Shown one piece after another: positions 45,418-54,167 of a DNA stretch of 64,000 nt. Source of the DNA: Clostridiales bacterium (GTDB lineage: Bacteria > Bacillota > Clostridia > Saccharofermentanales > Saccharofermentanaceae); assembly GCA_017551625.1 (NCBI GenBank), contig JAFZLF010000052.1:1-64000 (forward strand), read 5' to 3'. The position numbers and the translations under genes were made by a program. Under the pieces are notes generated by a model. The model saw nothing but the letters and a program-made list of their open reading frames with translations. It did no database searches and had not been told where the DNA came from. How positions within the stretch are numbered: position 1 is the stretch's first letter; the number at the start of each line of letters is the position of its first letter.

Positions 45418-46731
45418 TTATTTCTTCTTGAAAATCACTGTGATCTTTGTTCCCAGTCCGGGCTCGCTTTCCATCGTGACCTTCGCCCCGTGATGCTGCG
45501 CCCCGTGCTTGACGATCGAAAGCCCGAGTCCTGTGCCGCCGATCTCTTTCGAGTGGCTCTTGTCCACGCGGTAGAAACGCTCAAATACGCGCTTCTGGTG
45601 CTCCGGCGGAATACCGATTCCCGTATCCGCGACACTCAGAAACACCTCATCGCCCTTCGAGGAAACATCGACCGTGACCTTACCTCCCGGAGTATTGTAC
45701 TTGACTGCGTTATCGCAGAGATTATAGACCATCTCGTTGATAAGCTGGTACACGCCGGACACCGTATTCGGACTTCCGGTCAGTTTCAGCTTGATCCCCT
45801 GCTTCTCCGCCACCGGACGAAGCGAATCGAGCACATCGGCCGAGAGCGCATAAAGGTCGACGTTCTCCCACTCCGGCTGCACCGCATCCTCATCGAGGCG
45901 CGACAGCTTGATGATGTCATCCACGAGCGCGATGAGCCGCTGGGATTCCTTGTAGATATCGCGCGAGAATTCCTGCACCTTATCGCCCGTGACCACGCCC
46001 TCGGACATCAGCTCCGCAAAACCGGAGATCGACGTCAGCGGCGTCTTCAGTTCATGCGAGACATTTGCAGAGAATTCCCGTCGCATCTGCTCGCGCGCCG
46101 CGACCTCCTCCTGGATCGTGATCTTCTGCTCCTCGATCTTCTCGATAAGAGGCTTCAGCTCCGGATACTTGTTTGTCTCCGGGTGATCGAGGTCGATATC
46201 GTTAATCGGATTTACGATCTGCTTCGCGATGCGGAAGGACAGTACGCCCGAGATCACCAGTACCAGCACGAGGACCCATACGAAAGGTCTTACCGCGAGA
46301 AATGCTTCGCGCACCGCGCTGATCGGCCGGCTCAGACGGATCACCGTTCCGTCCTTGCATCTTCTGGCGTAGTACATCGTCGACTCACCGCTGCTCTCCG
46401 AAGTACGGATACCTTTTCCTTCTCCTTTTTCGAGCGCCGCCGCAACCTCCGGATAATCCTTTTCATTGGCAAGCGGCAATGGAAAATCACTGTCATAGAG
46501 GACTTCGCCGCTTTCGTCGATCCACGTGATACGGTTGCCGTTCCCGAGTTTTTGCAGATAGGTCGAGCCGCCATCGAGCAAGCCCTGCTCGACATATACC
46601 GCCTCCTGTTTCAGCGCCTGATACGTCTCATCTTTGGTTCGGGTATACTGCATCCCGAAAAAGAGCACGGCACAAAGAAGCAGTACGGAAACACCTACGA
46701 GAAATGTATTTCGAAAGATAGTCTTCGTCAT
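45418..46731 (-). CDS. phoR: PhoR-type sensor histidine kinase
   Basis: A 437-aa protein. Membrane helices at ~8-28 and ~150-168 bracket an extracellular sensor (VLYDSDFPLP...), followed by a HAMP-like segment and HisKA H226 (SHELKTPLTS). The HATPase has NLCDNAVKYN, DTGIGI and GGTGLGLSIV. The partner response regulator gene ends 3 bp upstream. The divergent Na/Pi symporter and Pho-like boxes make phosphate sensing the likely role. Confidence 0.88.
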   Translation of the reverse strand: MTKTIFRNTFLVGVSVLLLCAVLFFGMQYTRTKDETYQALKQEAVYVEQGLLDGGSTYLQKLGNGNRITWIDESGEVLYDSDFPLPLANEKDYPEVAAALEKGEGKGIRTSESSGESTMYYARRCKDGTVIRLSRPISAVREAFLAVRPFVWVLVLVLVISGVLSFRIAKQIVNPINDIDLDHPETNKYPELKPLIEKIEEQKITIQEEVAAREQMRREFSANVSHELKTPLTSISGFAELMSEGVVTGDKVQEFSRDIYKESQRLIALVDDIIKLSRLDEDAVQPEWENVDLYALSADVLDSLRPVAEKQGIKLKLTGSPNTVSGVYQLINEMVYNLCDNAVKYNTPGGKVTVDVSSKGDEVFLSVADTGIGIPPEHQKRVFERFYRVDKSHSKEIGGTGLGLSIVKHGAQHHGAKVTMESEPGLGTKITVIFKKK

Positions 46732-46734
46732 ATA

Positions 46735-47406
46735 TCAGTCCTCCACCAGCCGGTATCCGATTCCACGGACCGTATGGATCAGCGATCCCGCAGGTCCGAG
46801 TTTCGCACGAAGCGTCCTTATATGCACATCGAGTGTGCGGTTTTCTCTTTCCGAGCCCAGACCCCAGACCCGCTCGAGCAGGACCTCACGGGCCATGACG
46901 ATCCCGAGATTCTCCACGAGGATCTGCAGAAGCATGAACTCCTTATATGTAAGCGCGATATCCTCGCCGTTCACACGTGTCTCATGCCTTTCGGGACAGA
47001 TATAGAGCGGTCCGATATTATACTCCGAGAGCGTCGGTTCTTTCGCTCTCCGGCGCAGCACCGCACGGACGCGCGCCGCGAGTTCCATGATGCCGAAAGG
47101 CTTGGAGATATAGTCATCCGCGCCCGCATCGAGGCCCTCAACACGGTCAAATTCAGTATTCTTTGCCGTTAACATGATCACGGGAATATCTGCGGTCTGT
47201 GCCCCCGCACGGATACGCTTCAGGATCGTGATCCCGTCCACATCCGGGAGCATGATGTCGAGCAGCACGAGATCCGGGAGTTTCTTCGCCATCGCCGCCC
47301 AGAACTGCTCCGGGTGCTCGAAGCCCTCCGTCTCGTAGTCCTGGCTCTTCAGCGCGTAGACCACCAGTTTTCGGATACTTTCATCATCTTCCAGAAGATA
47401 GATCAC
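46735..47406 (-). CDS. phoP: PhoP/PhoB-type response regulator (OmpR family)
   Basis: A 223-aa protein. A GTG start giving MIYLLEDDES is chosen (GAGGTG 6 nt upstream); an upstream in-frame GTG is only 1 nt from the same site. Receiver: E8-D9-D10 and phosphoacceptor D in LVLLDIMLPD. The C-terminal winged helix ends RTLRAKLGPAGSLIHTVRGIGYRLVED. It is 3 bp from the phoR gene. It presumably binds the TTTAAC repeats in the divergent intergenic region. Confidence 0.9.
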   Translation of the reverse strand: MIYLLEDDESIRKLVVYALKSQDYETEGFEHPEQFWAAMAKKLPDLVLLDIMLPDVDGITILKRIRAGAQTADIPVIMLTAKNTEFDRVEGLDAGADDYISKPFGIMELAARVRAVLRRRAKEPTLSEYNIGPLYICPERHETRVNGEDIALTYKEFMLLQILVENLGIVMAREVLLERVWGLGSERENRTLDVHIRTLRAKLGPAGSLIHTVRGIGYRLVED

Positions 47407-47484
47407 CGCACACACCTCACCGACCTTAGTTCATTTTCCATCATAACACAGCAGGCGCCCGCTGCGTACGAGAAGAACGCTCGA

Positions 47485-47524
47485 TTTAACTTAGATTTAA
47501 CATCAGTCGGGTCGTGGATTTAAC
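47485..47524 (+). promoter_or_regulatory. Pho-box-like TTTAAC direct repeats
   Basis: TTTAAC occurs at 47485, 47496 and 47519, spaced 11 and 23 bp, the one- and two-turn spacing of Bacillota PhoP boxes (TT[A/T]AC[A] repeats). The last overlaps the -35 position of a TATAGT -10 box at 47535-47540 facing the Na/Pi symporter. On the other side TATGAT (complement 47440-47445) faces phoP. Confidence 0.72.
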
Positions 47525-47582
47525 ATGCGTGCCATATAGTAATGACGTAGTATCTAAGAATTGTAAAATGAAGTAGCATGTA

Positions 47583-47652
47583 CTCTCAGAAAACTGATAA
47601 ACGAAATATCGTCTTGTCTCAGAAAACTGAGAAACGAAGTAGCGAGGTGAGC
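47583..47652. repeat. 35-bp direct repeat upstream of the Na/Pi gene (2 copies)
   Basis: A CTCAGAAAACTGA-core segment of about 27 nt, ending AAACGAAnTAnCG, occurs at 47583 and 47618 with only a few changes. A third, degenerate partial copy (AAAATGAAGTAGC) lies just before. It is in the 5' leader, right up to the ribosome binding site. Confidence 0.75.
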
Positions 47653-47654
47653 AG

Positions 47655-49406
47655 ATGTCTGTATCCGAAATCGCAAGTCTTTTTACCGGAGTCGCCCTTT
47701 TCCTTTTCGGCATGTCCCTGATGGGCGACGGCCTGAAGCGTGTATCCGGCAATAAACTCGAACCATTCCTGTTCCGTCTTACCGGGACCCCGATCCGAGG
47801 GATGCTCCTCGGCGCCGGCGTGACCGCCGTGATCCAGTCCTCCTCCGCCACCTCCGTCATGGTCGTCGGCTTCGTAAACTCGAAGATGATGAAAGTCCGC
47901 CAGGCCATCCCCGTGATCCTCGGCGCGATCCTCGGCACCAGCATCACCGGCTGGGTCGTCTGCTTAAGTTACGTCAGCGGCGCCAAGGGCATCAGCAGCA
48001 TCTTCTCGACCACGACCCTCACGGGCATCATCGCCGTGACCGGCATCTTCTTTCGAATGTTCAGCAAGAACCAGCAGCGCCGCTACGTCGGTGACATCCT
48101 TCTCGGTTTCGCCGTCCTCATGGTCGGCATGAGCACCATGAGCGGCTCCGTCTCCCGCCTCGGCGATCAGCCCTGGTTCACGGACATGCTCACCTCGATG
48201 ACTTTCCCGCTTCTCGGTATCCTCGTCGGTCTCGTATTCTCCGCGGTCCTGCAGTCCGCCTCGGCCGCCGTCGGTATCGTCCAGGCCCTCTCCTTCACCG
48301 GCGTCATGACGCTCGGTTCTTCGCTTCCACTCCTCATGGGTATCGCGATCGGCGCCTCCGTTCCGGTCCTTCTTTCCGCGCTCGGCGCCAGCACGGACGG
48401 CAAAAGAACTGCCGTGAGTTACCTGGTTGCGTCTTTCATGGGCGTCATGGTATGCGCATCCCTCTTTTATATCGGCGATGAGATGTTCCACTACTCGTTC
48501 CTGGACATGATCGTCAACCCGATGTCCCTGGCTCTCGTCAACACGATCCTCCGTCTCACGATCCTCTGCGTACTGGCCCCATTCACCGATGTACTCGAGG
48601 CGGTCGCTTCCGTATTCGTGAAGGCCAAGCCCTCCGAGAACAAAGAAGCCGTACGTCTTGAGGAACGCTTCCTCGCGCATCCGGCGCTGGCGATCGAGCA
48701 GACCCGTCTGACCATCTGCGACATGGCCACGAAGAGCGAAGAATCCATCCTTACCGCCTTAGGGCTTTTCAATCACTATAACGAATCGACTTTCTACCAG
48801 GTCTGCGAACTCGAGACGGTCGGCGACCACTACGAAGACGCCCTCGGTTCTTACCTCATGCGTCTCACCGGTCAGGAGCTGACCGAGACACAGGGCCGCA
48901 CCGCATCTCTCTTCCTGCATACGCTCTCGGACTTCGAGCGAATCTCCGACCACGCGAGAAACATCGCGCAGAACTATCAGGAGATCCACCAGAAGCAGAT
49001 CCATTTCTCCGACGAGGCGATCGCCGAGCTGACCGTCATGACGAAGGCCATAAAGGAGATCCTGCGTCTTACGACCGAGGCATTCGTCAAGGCCGATCCG
49101 AAGATGGCCCAGCGCGTCGAACCGCTCGAAGAGGTCATCGACGAACTGTGCGACCAGATGAAGCTCCACCACGTCGAGCGTCTGCAGAAAGGCCAGTGCA
49201 CGATCTCCCAGGGTTTCGTTTTCAACGATCTTTCCACGAACTTCGAGCGTGTCTCCGCGCACTGCTCAAACATCGCAGTCGCGATCATCGAGCTCGAGTC
49301 CGACACCTTCGGCGCACACGAGTATCTCGGCAAGATCAAGGAAAAAGAGAACCCGGATTACCAGAAGTACTACGACAGCTACGCCAAGGAATTTGCCTTC
49401 GACTAA
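47655..49406 (+). CDS. Na/Pi cotransporter family protein with PhoU-like C-terminus
   Basis: A 583-aa protein with GAGGTGAGC before the ATG. The two-fold repeat of the NPT family is visible: GAGVTAVIQSSSATSVMVVG and LVFSAVLQSASAAVGIVQAL (the QSSS/QSAS signatures). About 10 membrane helices reach ~345. The remaining ~235 residues form PhoU-like helical bundles with EILRLTTEAF and SDHARNIAQNY-type motifs. It imports phosphate with sodium. Divergent from phoPR with Pho-like boxes between, suggesting PhoP control. Confidence 0.92.
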   Translation: MSVSEIASLFTGVALFLFGMSLMGDGLKRVSGNKLEPFLFRLTGTPIRGMLLGAGVTAVIQSSSATSVMVVGFVNSKMMKVRQAIPVILGAILGTSITGWVVCLSYVSGAKGISSIFSTTTLTGIIAVTGIFFRMFSKNQQRRYVGDILLGFAVLMVGMSTMSGSVSRLGDQPWFTDMLTSMTFPLLGILVGLVFSAVLQSASAAVGIVQALSFTGVMTLGSSLPLLMGIAIGASVPVLLSALGASTDGKRTAVSYLVASFMGVMVCASLFYIGDEMFHYSFLDMIVNPMSLALVNTILRLTILCVLAPFTDVLEAVASVFVKAKPSENKEAVRLEERFLAHPALAIEQTRLTICDMATKSEESILTALGLFNHYNESTFYQVCELETVGDHYEDALGSYLMRLTGQELTETQGRTASLFLHTLSDFERISDHARNIAQNYQEIHQKQIHFSDEAIAELTVMTKAIKEILRLTTEAFVKADPKMAQRVEPLEEVIDELCDQMKLHHVERLQKGQCTISQGFVFNDLSTNFERVSAHCSNIAVAIIELESDTFGAHEYLGKIKEKENPDYQKYYDSYAKEFAFD

Positions 49407-49431
49407 TCGCGCATCCTTCGTCATGGGGCAA

Positions 49432-49573
49432 AGTGCTTTTCCAACAGGGAAAAAGAATGTAACTTATGAACGGATTTCTTATATAATATGTTCGGTCCGA
49501 GTAGTAACATAAGTAACCGTGAGTGAAAGGATCCTCCGCGCTCCGCCATCACATATACCGCTCGAAAAGCACT
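49432..49573. repeat. Inverted pair of the dispersed 9-mer
   Basis: AGTGCTTTT at 49432-49440 and AAAAGCACT at 49565-49573 lie in opposite orientation in the gap between the Na/Pi and MATE genes. A TATAAT at 49482-49487 is a candidate -10 for the MATE gene. Confidence 0.7.
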
Positions 49574-49585
49574 TGAAGGTTAGGT

Positions 49586-50971
49586 ATGAGTAATTCTAAA
49601 ACAGTCATCATAAACGAGAAGACCCCGCTTCTTATGCTGGCGGGGCCGATGTTCCTCGAGCTGTTCCTGAACACGATGCTCAACAACGTGGACACGCTCA
49701 TGCTGAGCCACTACAATGAGTTCGCGGTCGGCGCAGTCGGAAATGCCAACATCATCCTGTTCATGATGAACATCTTCTTTAACGTCATCGCTGCCGCCAC
49801 GACCGTCGTCGTCGCGCAGTACCTCGGCGCGAAGCGCTTCGACAAGATGAACATGATCTACACCCTCTCCGTCGCAGTCAACTTCGTACTCGGCGTGATC
49901 TTAAGCGCGGCCTTCTGCCTCGCCAATCCCTTTATCATGACCTTCCTTAAGGTCTCCCCCGAGATGCGCCCCTACTCCATGATCTACCTTTACATCGTCG
50001 GAGGCGGCGGCTTCCTCATGGCCGTGTCGGGCGTCATGGTCCAGATCCTCCGGTGTAACGGCCACACCAAGGTCGGCATGTGGGTCACCCTCTCGATCAA
50101 CATCATCAACATCATCGGAAACTATCTCTTCCTCTACGGGCCTCTTTCCTACCTGAATATGGGCGTCGAGGGCGTCGCCATATCTACCGTCGCCGCGAGA
50201 TTCCTCGCAGTGATCGCGCTTCTTATCTTCTTCTACGCGACGAAGACCGGTAAGATCTCCCTTCGTTACCTGCGCCCCTTCCCGAAGAAACTCCTCTTCA
50301 AGATGATCAAGATCGGCCTTCCGACCGCAGGCGAGAACCTCACCTACAACCTCTATCAGACGGTCCTTCTCTCCTTCGTCAACGGCATGGGTAATGATTC
50401 GGTAAATGCACGCGCCTACTGTAATACGCTTATCGCCTTTGCCATCATCTTCTCCAACGCCTGCGCGATGGCGACGCAGATCATCACGGGTCATCTCGTC
50501 GGCGCGGGCAAAACAGAAGAAGCATATAAGCGTGTTTTCAGGACTCTTCGCACCTCGATGCCGATCACAATCGGACTCGTCTCGGTCAATGCCCTTCTCT
50601 GCAGATTTACCTTGCAGCTTTTCACGGATAACCAGAACATCATCATGCTCGGTCAGATGATCATGATCGTCGACATCTTCGTCGAGATCGGCCGCTGCCT
50701 GAACATGACCTTCGTCTGCAGCCTGAAGGCCGCCGGCGCCTACGTCTTCCCGCTTCTCATGGGTCTCCTCTGTAACTGGGGCCTCGGCCTGACGACCGGC
50801 TATATCGTAGGTGTTGCTCTCGGCGTCGGCGTCGCCGGGATCTTCATCGGCACCGCCACTGACGAGTGCATCCGCGGCCTGCTCGTCATGTTCTACTGGT
50901 ACAAGAAGAAATGGGTCGGCAAATCCGTCGTCGAAAAGAAGAAAGACGTCCTGAATCTCGAAGAGAACTAA
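49586..50971 (+). CDS. MATE-family multidrug/cation antiporter
   Basis: A 461-aa protein with twelve membrane helices; the N-terminal NEKTPLLMLAGPMFLELFLNTMLNNVDTLMLSHYNEFAVGAVGNAN is the MATE signature. The two-fold symmetry is evident. It exports cationic drugs or metabolites by proton or sodium exchange. It starts at MSNSKTVI with AAGGTTAGG upstream. Array D follows. Confidence 0.92.
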   Translation: MSNSKTVIINEKTPLLMLAGPMFLELFLNTMLNNVDTLMLSHYNEFAVGAVGNANIILFMMNIFFNVIAAATTVVVAQYLGAKRFDKMNMIYTLSVAVNFVLGVILSAAFCLANPFIMTFLKVSPEMRPYSMIYLYIVGGGGFLMAVSGVMVQILRCNGHTKVGMWVTLSINIINIIGNYLFLYGPLSYLNMGVEGVAISTVAARFLAVIALLIFFYATKTGKISLRYLRPFPKKLLFKMIKIGLPTAGENLTYNLYQTVLLSFVNGMGNDSVNARAYCNTLIAFAIIFSNACAMATQIITGHLVGAGKTEEAYKRVFRTLRTSMPITIGLVSVNALLCRFTLQLFTDNQNIIMLGQMIMIVDIFVEIGRCLNMTFVCSLKAAGAYVFPLLMGLLCNWGLGLTTGYIVGVALGVGVAGIFIGTATDECIRGLLVMFYWYKKKWVGKSVVEKKKDVLNLEEN

Positions 50972-50983
50972 CAACTCAGGCTC

Positions 50984-51182
50984 AGTCTCCTTTTGGTCTC
51001 CTTTTTGCTCGAAAAGAGACAACTTGGAGACTCAGTCTCCTTTTGGTCTCCTTTTTGCTCGAAAAGAGACAGCTTGGAGACTCAGTCTCCTTTTGGTCTC
51101 CTTTTGCCTCGAAAAGAGACAGCTTGGAGACTCAGTCTCCTTTTGGTCTCCTTTTGCCTCGAAAAGAGACAGTTTGGAGACT
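50984..51182. repeat. 50-bp palindromic tandem array D (4 units)
   Basis: Four 50-bp units of the array A/B/C family, each AGTCTCCTTTTGGTCTCC...GAAAAGAGAC...GGAGACT. The first two share CTTTTTGCTCG and the last two CTTTTGCCTCG loops, so units duplicated in pairs. It separates the convergent MATE gene and the small membrane protein gene. Confidence 0.95.
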
Positions 51183-51196
51183 GACCAAGACCTTCC

Positions 51197-51559
51197 CTAT
51201 GCTTCGAGAGACTCCATAACAAAATCCGGGACATCAAAATCGACCTCTGACTCGCGGCCTTCCGAAAGAATCATGTACTTGTGTTCCGACACCGTTTTGC
51301 CAAACACCCGCACCTCTTCTTTCCTATACTCTTGCGGCCAGTCCCATTCACCGATAAACGGCGCATTTCCAGGCTCCTCCATCCAGTACGGAATCTCGAG
51401 TTTCCGGATCTCATACCACGGAACGATGGGAGAGGTCACGGTTTCGCCGGACTTCTTCTTATGCTTGAATGGCACGACAAATACGATCACGATCAACGCG
51501 AGAACACCCACAACGATAAAGAACTTTTTTCCTCTTTTATTCGTCTTTGTATCCGACAT
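51197..51559 (-). CDS. Small single-pass membrane protein, unknown
   Basis: A 120-aa protein. The start MSDTKTNKR has GAGGAGG 7 nt upstream. One membrane helix (~13-33) follows a basic stretch, so the remaining ~85 residues are probably outside. These are aromatic and acidic, ending DFVMESLEA. No recognised domain. It ends next to array D. Confidence 0.68.
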   Translation of the reverse strand: MSDTKTNKRGKKFFIVVGVLALIVIVFVVPFKHKKKSGETVTSPIVPWYEIRKLEIPYWMEEPGNAPFIGEWDWPQEYRKEEVRVFGKTVSEHKYMILSEGRESEVDFDVPDFVMESLEA

Positions 51560-51687
51560 ATTGCACCTCCTCTGGCATTTGACCACTATCAGATAATTCT
51601 CAGGCAACCCAAGATGACCTTCACACAACCATCACAACATCATATAACCATCACACAGTCATCAAACTTCAGGCGGATCTCATCCGC

Positions 51688-52374
51688 TCAGATTCTTTTC
51701 AGCTTCTTATACTCCTCCAGCAGAGCGAAGAATTCCTCCGCCAGGCCTTCGCCCAGATCGCCCGTCAGAACATCTCTATGCTGATACAGATCCTGGAAAA
51801 TATACGGCGGCATGAACCGCGTCGGATCTCCCCTTCGATCCAGCTGCTCCAGCGTAGAGATCACACACATATTCAGGCGGTTTCTGACCCGGAACCATTC
51901 CGGATCAGAGGGAATTTCGTCTAAGATCTTCTGCGCCTTTCCGCACATGTCGACGACCTTCCTGTGGAACTCATCGTCTTCAAAGATATACTCGCCCTTA
52001 TACCTCGCGACCTCGGCCGTATACACCGTTCCGTTTTTGTCCTCCATGATACATTCCGGCTCGAAAAGCCCTATAAACTCGAAGAACACGTGTGTCAGGC
52101 CGGGATACACCATTCTCGGCGATTCCTTTACCGCGAGAAAAGCACTGGCCAGGAGCCTGGCATATCCACGCTCCTCGATCAGCATCACATACCTTTTGTC
52201 ATTGTCGAGCTCGAAGATCCTGTTCGTCTCATACGGAAACTCCCATGACTCCCCCGCATCGTTACTGATCGTAAGCTTGCTGTCATCCTTGACGAACTCC
52301 AGCGGGTAGGGATAGTTATCCGTAAACAGCCGCCGGTCCAGACGCCTGTTCGCGATATCTTCTTTACTTGGCAT
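51688..52374 (-). CDS. Soluble protein of unknown function
   Basis: A 228-aa protein when started at MPSKEDIANRR. The frame opens up to ATG at 52425, inside a duplicated promoter/leader copy, and no ribosome binding site is clear for either. The sequence is alpha/beta and acidic with no signal or membrane helix; VFFEFIGLFEPECIMEDKNG and EDDEFHRKVVDMCGKAQKIL are its most distinctive parts. It follows the lipoprotein gene on the same strand. Confidence 0.6.
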   Translation of the reverse strand: MPSKEDIANRRLDRRLFTDNYPYPLEFVKDDSKLTISNDAGESWEFPYETNRIFELDNDKRYVMLIEERGYARLLASAFLAVKESPRMVYPGLTHVFFEFIGLFEPECIMEDKNGTVYTAEVARYKGEYIFEDDEFHRKVVDMCGKAQKILDEIPSDPEWFRVRNRLNMCVISTLEQLDRRGDPTRFMPPYIFQDLYQHRDVLTGDLGEGLAEEFFALLEEYKKLKRI

Positions 52375-52410
52375 AAAGTATTCTTTCACGATCTTATCCC
52401 TGCCTTGATC

Positions 52411-52445
52411 CACACGACAAACCATCGTTAATCAACTTTATTATA
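52411..52445 (-). repeat. Duplicated promoter/leader copy 1
   Basis: On the minus strand TATAATAAAGTTG...ATGGTTTGTCGTGTG recurs at 52968-53006. Copy 1 lies over the stop codon of the lipoprotein gene and serves the 51688 gene. The copies share the -10 TATAAT and the ATG-led leader sequence. Confidence 0.7.
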
Positions 52446-52913
52446 CTCCGATTCCTCCACTCTCTTCTGAACAATACCATCAAGAGTAGACTTCAGTTCC
52501 TCAAAGCCCTTCGGCCATTTCTTCCCGTTAGCGGAAGTTCCTTTGAACACACAATTTGTGCCATCGGCAAAATTGATCACGATATTATAACTCTGCGGAT
52601 AATTGCGTCCGGCAGATGTATATCTATAATCACCGATCCACTTCCCCGCCGGCCCGAGCGTTTCCCGAATCGCCTCGATCTCAGACTTCTCGAGCTTATA
52701 TTCCGGCGAATCTTCCAGCTTCTCAAAATCGAAACAGAAATAGAAGACCCCTTTTTCCAGATCAAATGAGTAGTTGTACCGGTTGTTCCCATTATCGAAA
52801 TAGTAATCGATGCTGGTTATATTCTCCACATCTTGAAATCCGGAAGGTTCAGAGCACCCCACCAACATAGATATTATCAGTATCAATACTACCCAAACAC
52901 TATACTTCTTCAT
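52428..52913 (-). CDS. Lipoprotein, unknown function
   Basis: A 161-aa protein. Lipobox MLVGC with Cys20. The mature part (~21-161) is a small alpha/beta domain, DYYFDNGNNRYNYSFDLEKGVFYFCFDFEKLED. A leader ORF of about 18 codons begins at the duplicated ATG in the 5' region (52984) and stops ~10 bp before the true start. No family recognised. Confidence 0.72.
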   Translation of the reverse strand: MKKYSVWVVLILIISMLVGCSEPSGFQDVENITSIDYYFDNGNNRYNYSFDLEKGVFYFCFDFEKLEDSPEYKLEKSEIEAIRETLGPAGKWIGDYRYTSAGRNYPQSYNIVINFADGTNCVFKGTSANGKKWPKGFEELKSTLDGIVQKRVEESEYNKVD

Positions 52914-52967
52914 GACTCTTTTTTCTCACTCGCTATATCCGTTTTTGCGATAGAAATGCTGTGTGTG

Positions 52968-53006
52968 CACACGACAAACCATTGTTGATTTACACAACTT
53001 ATTATA
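52968..53006 (-). repeat. Duplicated promoter/leader copy 2
   Basis: Contains TATAAT (complement at 53001-53006) and an ATG-led 18-codon frame MVCRVHTQH...; the 17-nt core ATGGTTTGTCGTGTG plus the upstream -10 are shared with copy 1 at 52411-52445. It drives the 52428-52913 lipoprotein gene and lies back to back with the MBL-fold gene. Confidence 0.7.
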
Positions 53007-53017
53007 TCATCGAGAAT

Positions 53018-53614
53018 ATGATCAGACTTATCAAATACGGAACAACAAATACATATCTCATCCGCGGAGAAAGAGGCACCCTGCTCTTCGACACCGACTG
53101 GGCCGGGACGCTTCCGGCGTTTTGTCACGCGATGGGAGATTTAGGCGAGAAAGTACAGGACATCAGTTATATCCTGATCTCGCACTACCACCCGGACCAC
53201 ATGGGGATCGCCCAGGAGATCGCCGACATGGGGCCCGTGATCTGTGCCGCCGATCTGCAGAGAGACTACATCCATTCTTCGGACAGGATCCTAATGCGGG
53301 ATAAGCGTGCAAAGTTCACCCCGATCAAAGATGAGAAGATCAGATTCTTCGCACCGGACGAGAGCCGTGCATTTCTCAGAGAGATCGGCATAGACGGAGA
53401 AATATTGGCCACGCCCGGTCACTCCGATGACAGCATCAGTCTCCTACTCGATTCCGGCGAACTCTTCGTCGGAGATTTAAATCCTCTCTACGAACTTGAA
53501 CTTCACAAGGGAACCGAGATCGAGTCCACCTGGAATCACCTCTTATCCCTGCCTCCTAAGAAAGTCTACTACGGCCACGCTCCCGCCGCGACCCCATATC
53601 CGTCGAAGACGTGA
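53018..53614 (+). CDS. Metallo-beta-lactamase-fold hydrolase, probably frameshifted at its 3' end
   Basis: A 198-aa frame, MIRLIKYGTTN. The metal motif SHYHPDHMG is intact, with GHSDDS and LFVGD later. The frame stops at PYPSKT. However, shifting by one base in the CCCC run near 53590-53600 gives HAPAATPISVEDVTRMYLTHPGG..., a plausible family-like continuation that runs to about 53730 into the antisense end of the next gene. Either the native protein ends early or one base is missing. The start has no strong ribosome binding site. Confidence 0.75.
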   Translation: MIRLIKYGTTNTYLIRGERGTLLFDTDWAGTLPAFCHAMGDLGEKVQDISYILISHYHPDHMGIAQEIADMGPVICAADLQRDYIHSSDRILMRDKRAKFTPIKDEKIRFFAPDESRAFLREIGIDGEILATPGHSDDSISLLLDSGELFVGDLNPLYELELHKGTEIESTWNHLLSLPPKKVYYGHAPAATPYPSKT

Positions 53615-53690
53615 CCCGGATGTATTTGACCCACCCCGGCGGAAGCGTCCGCCCAGTGAACGTAAATATCCCGTCCGTATTTATCGAAGC

Positions 53691-54167
53691 TCACATTGTT
53701 TCCATGTCTACCCAGTCTTCTTCGGAATAGGAGCAAACAGTACAGTTAAGAGCGATTCTTATACTTTCAAAACCGTCGACCCAATCTTCCTCTGAGAATG
53801 AATCATCATTTGACACGCATTCATCAACAAAATCATCTTTCCCTTGCGAGGAAATATACACAGTAACCTTAAATGCATCCTGTTCGCAGTCAGGGCAGAC
53901 ATACTTATCAAATGGCAAAGTCCGGTCAAGAAAATCATCCTTGCAGACAAATCCGTTCCATCCATGCTTGCCGCTATCAAAGACAACGATTTCTTCACCG
54001 CACTGTTTGCATCTCAGTTTAACGATCTGACGCTCATTACTTTCCCAGATTTCAAACTCTTCGCAACCGCAAGAGCAGTGTACAGCCCCTGTGATTTCAT
54101 ACTCACAGTTATCTTCACCAATCAATGTCAGATATGACTTCAAATGTGTAGGTATCGGCAGCTCCAT
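53691..54167 (-). CDS. Small zinc-binding protein, unknown
   Basis: A 158-aa protein with GGGGAGG before the ATG. Cysteine pairs CSCGC, CKQC, CPDC and CTVC suggest two zinc sites. SEEDWVD occurs twice near the C-terminus (~127-155). No signal or membrane helix. The function is not recognised. Its end overlaps, antisense, the possible extension of the MBL gene. Confidence 0.68.
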   Translation of the reverse strand: MELPIPTHLKSYLTLIGEDNCEYEITGAVHCSCGCEEFEIWESNERQIVKLRCKQCGEEIVVFDSGKHGWNGFVCKDDFLDRTLPFDKYVCPDCEQDAFKVTVYISSQGKDDFVDECVSNDDSFSEEDWVDGFESIRIALNCTVCSYSEEDWVDMETM

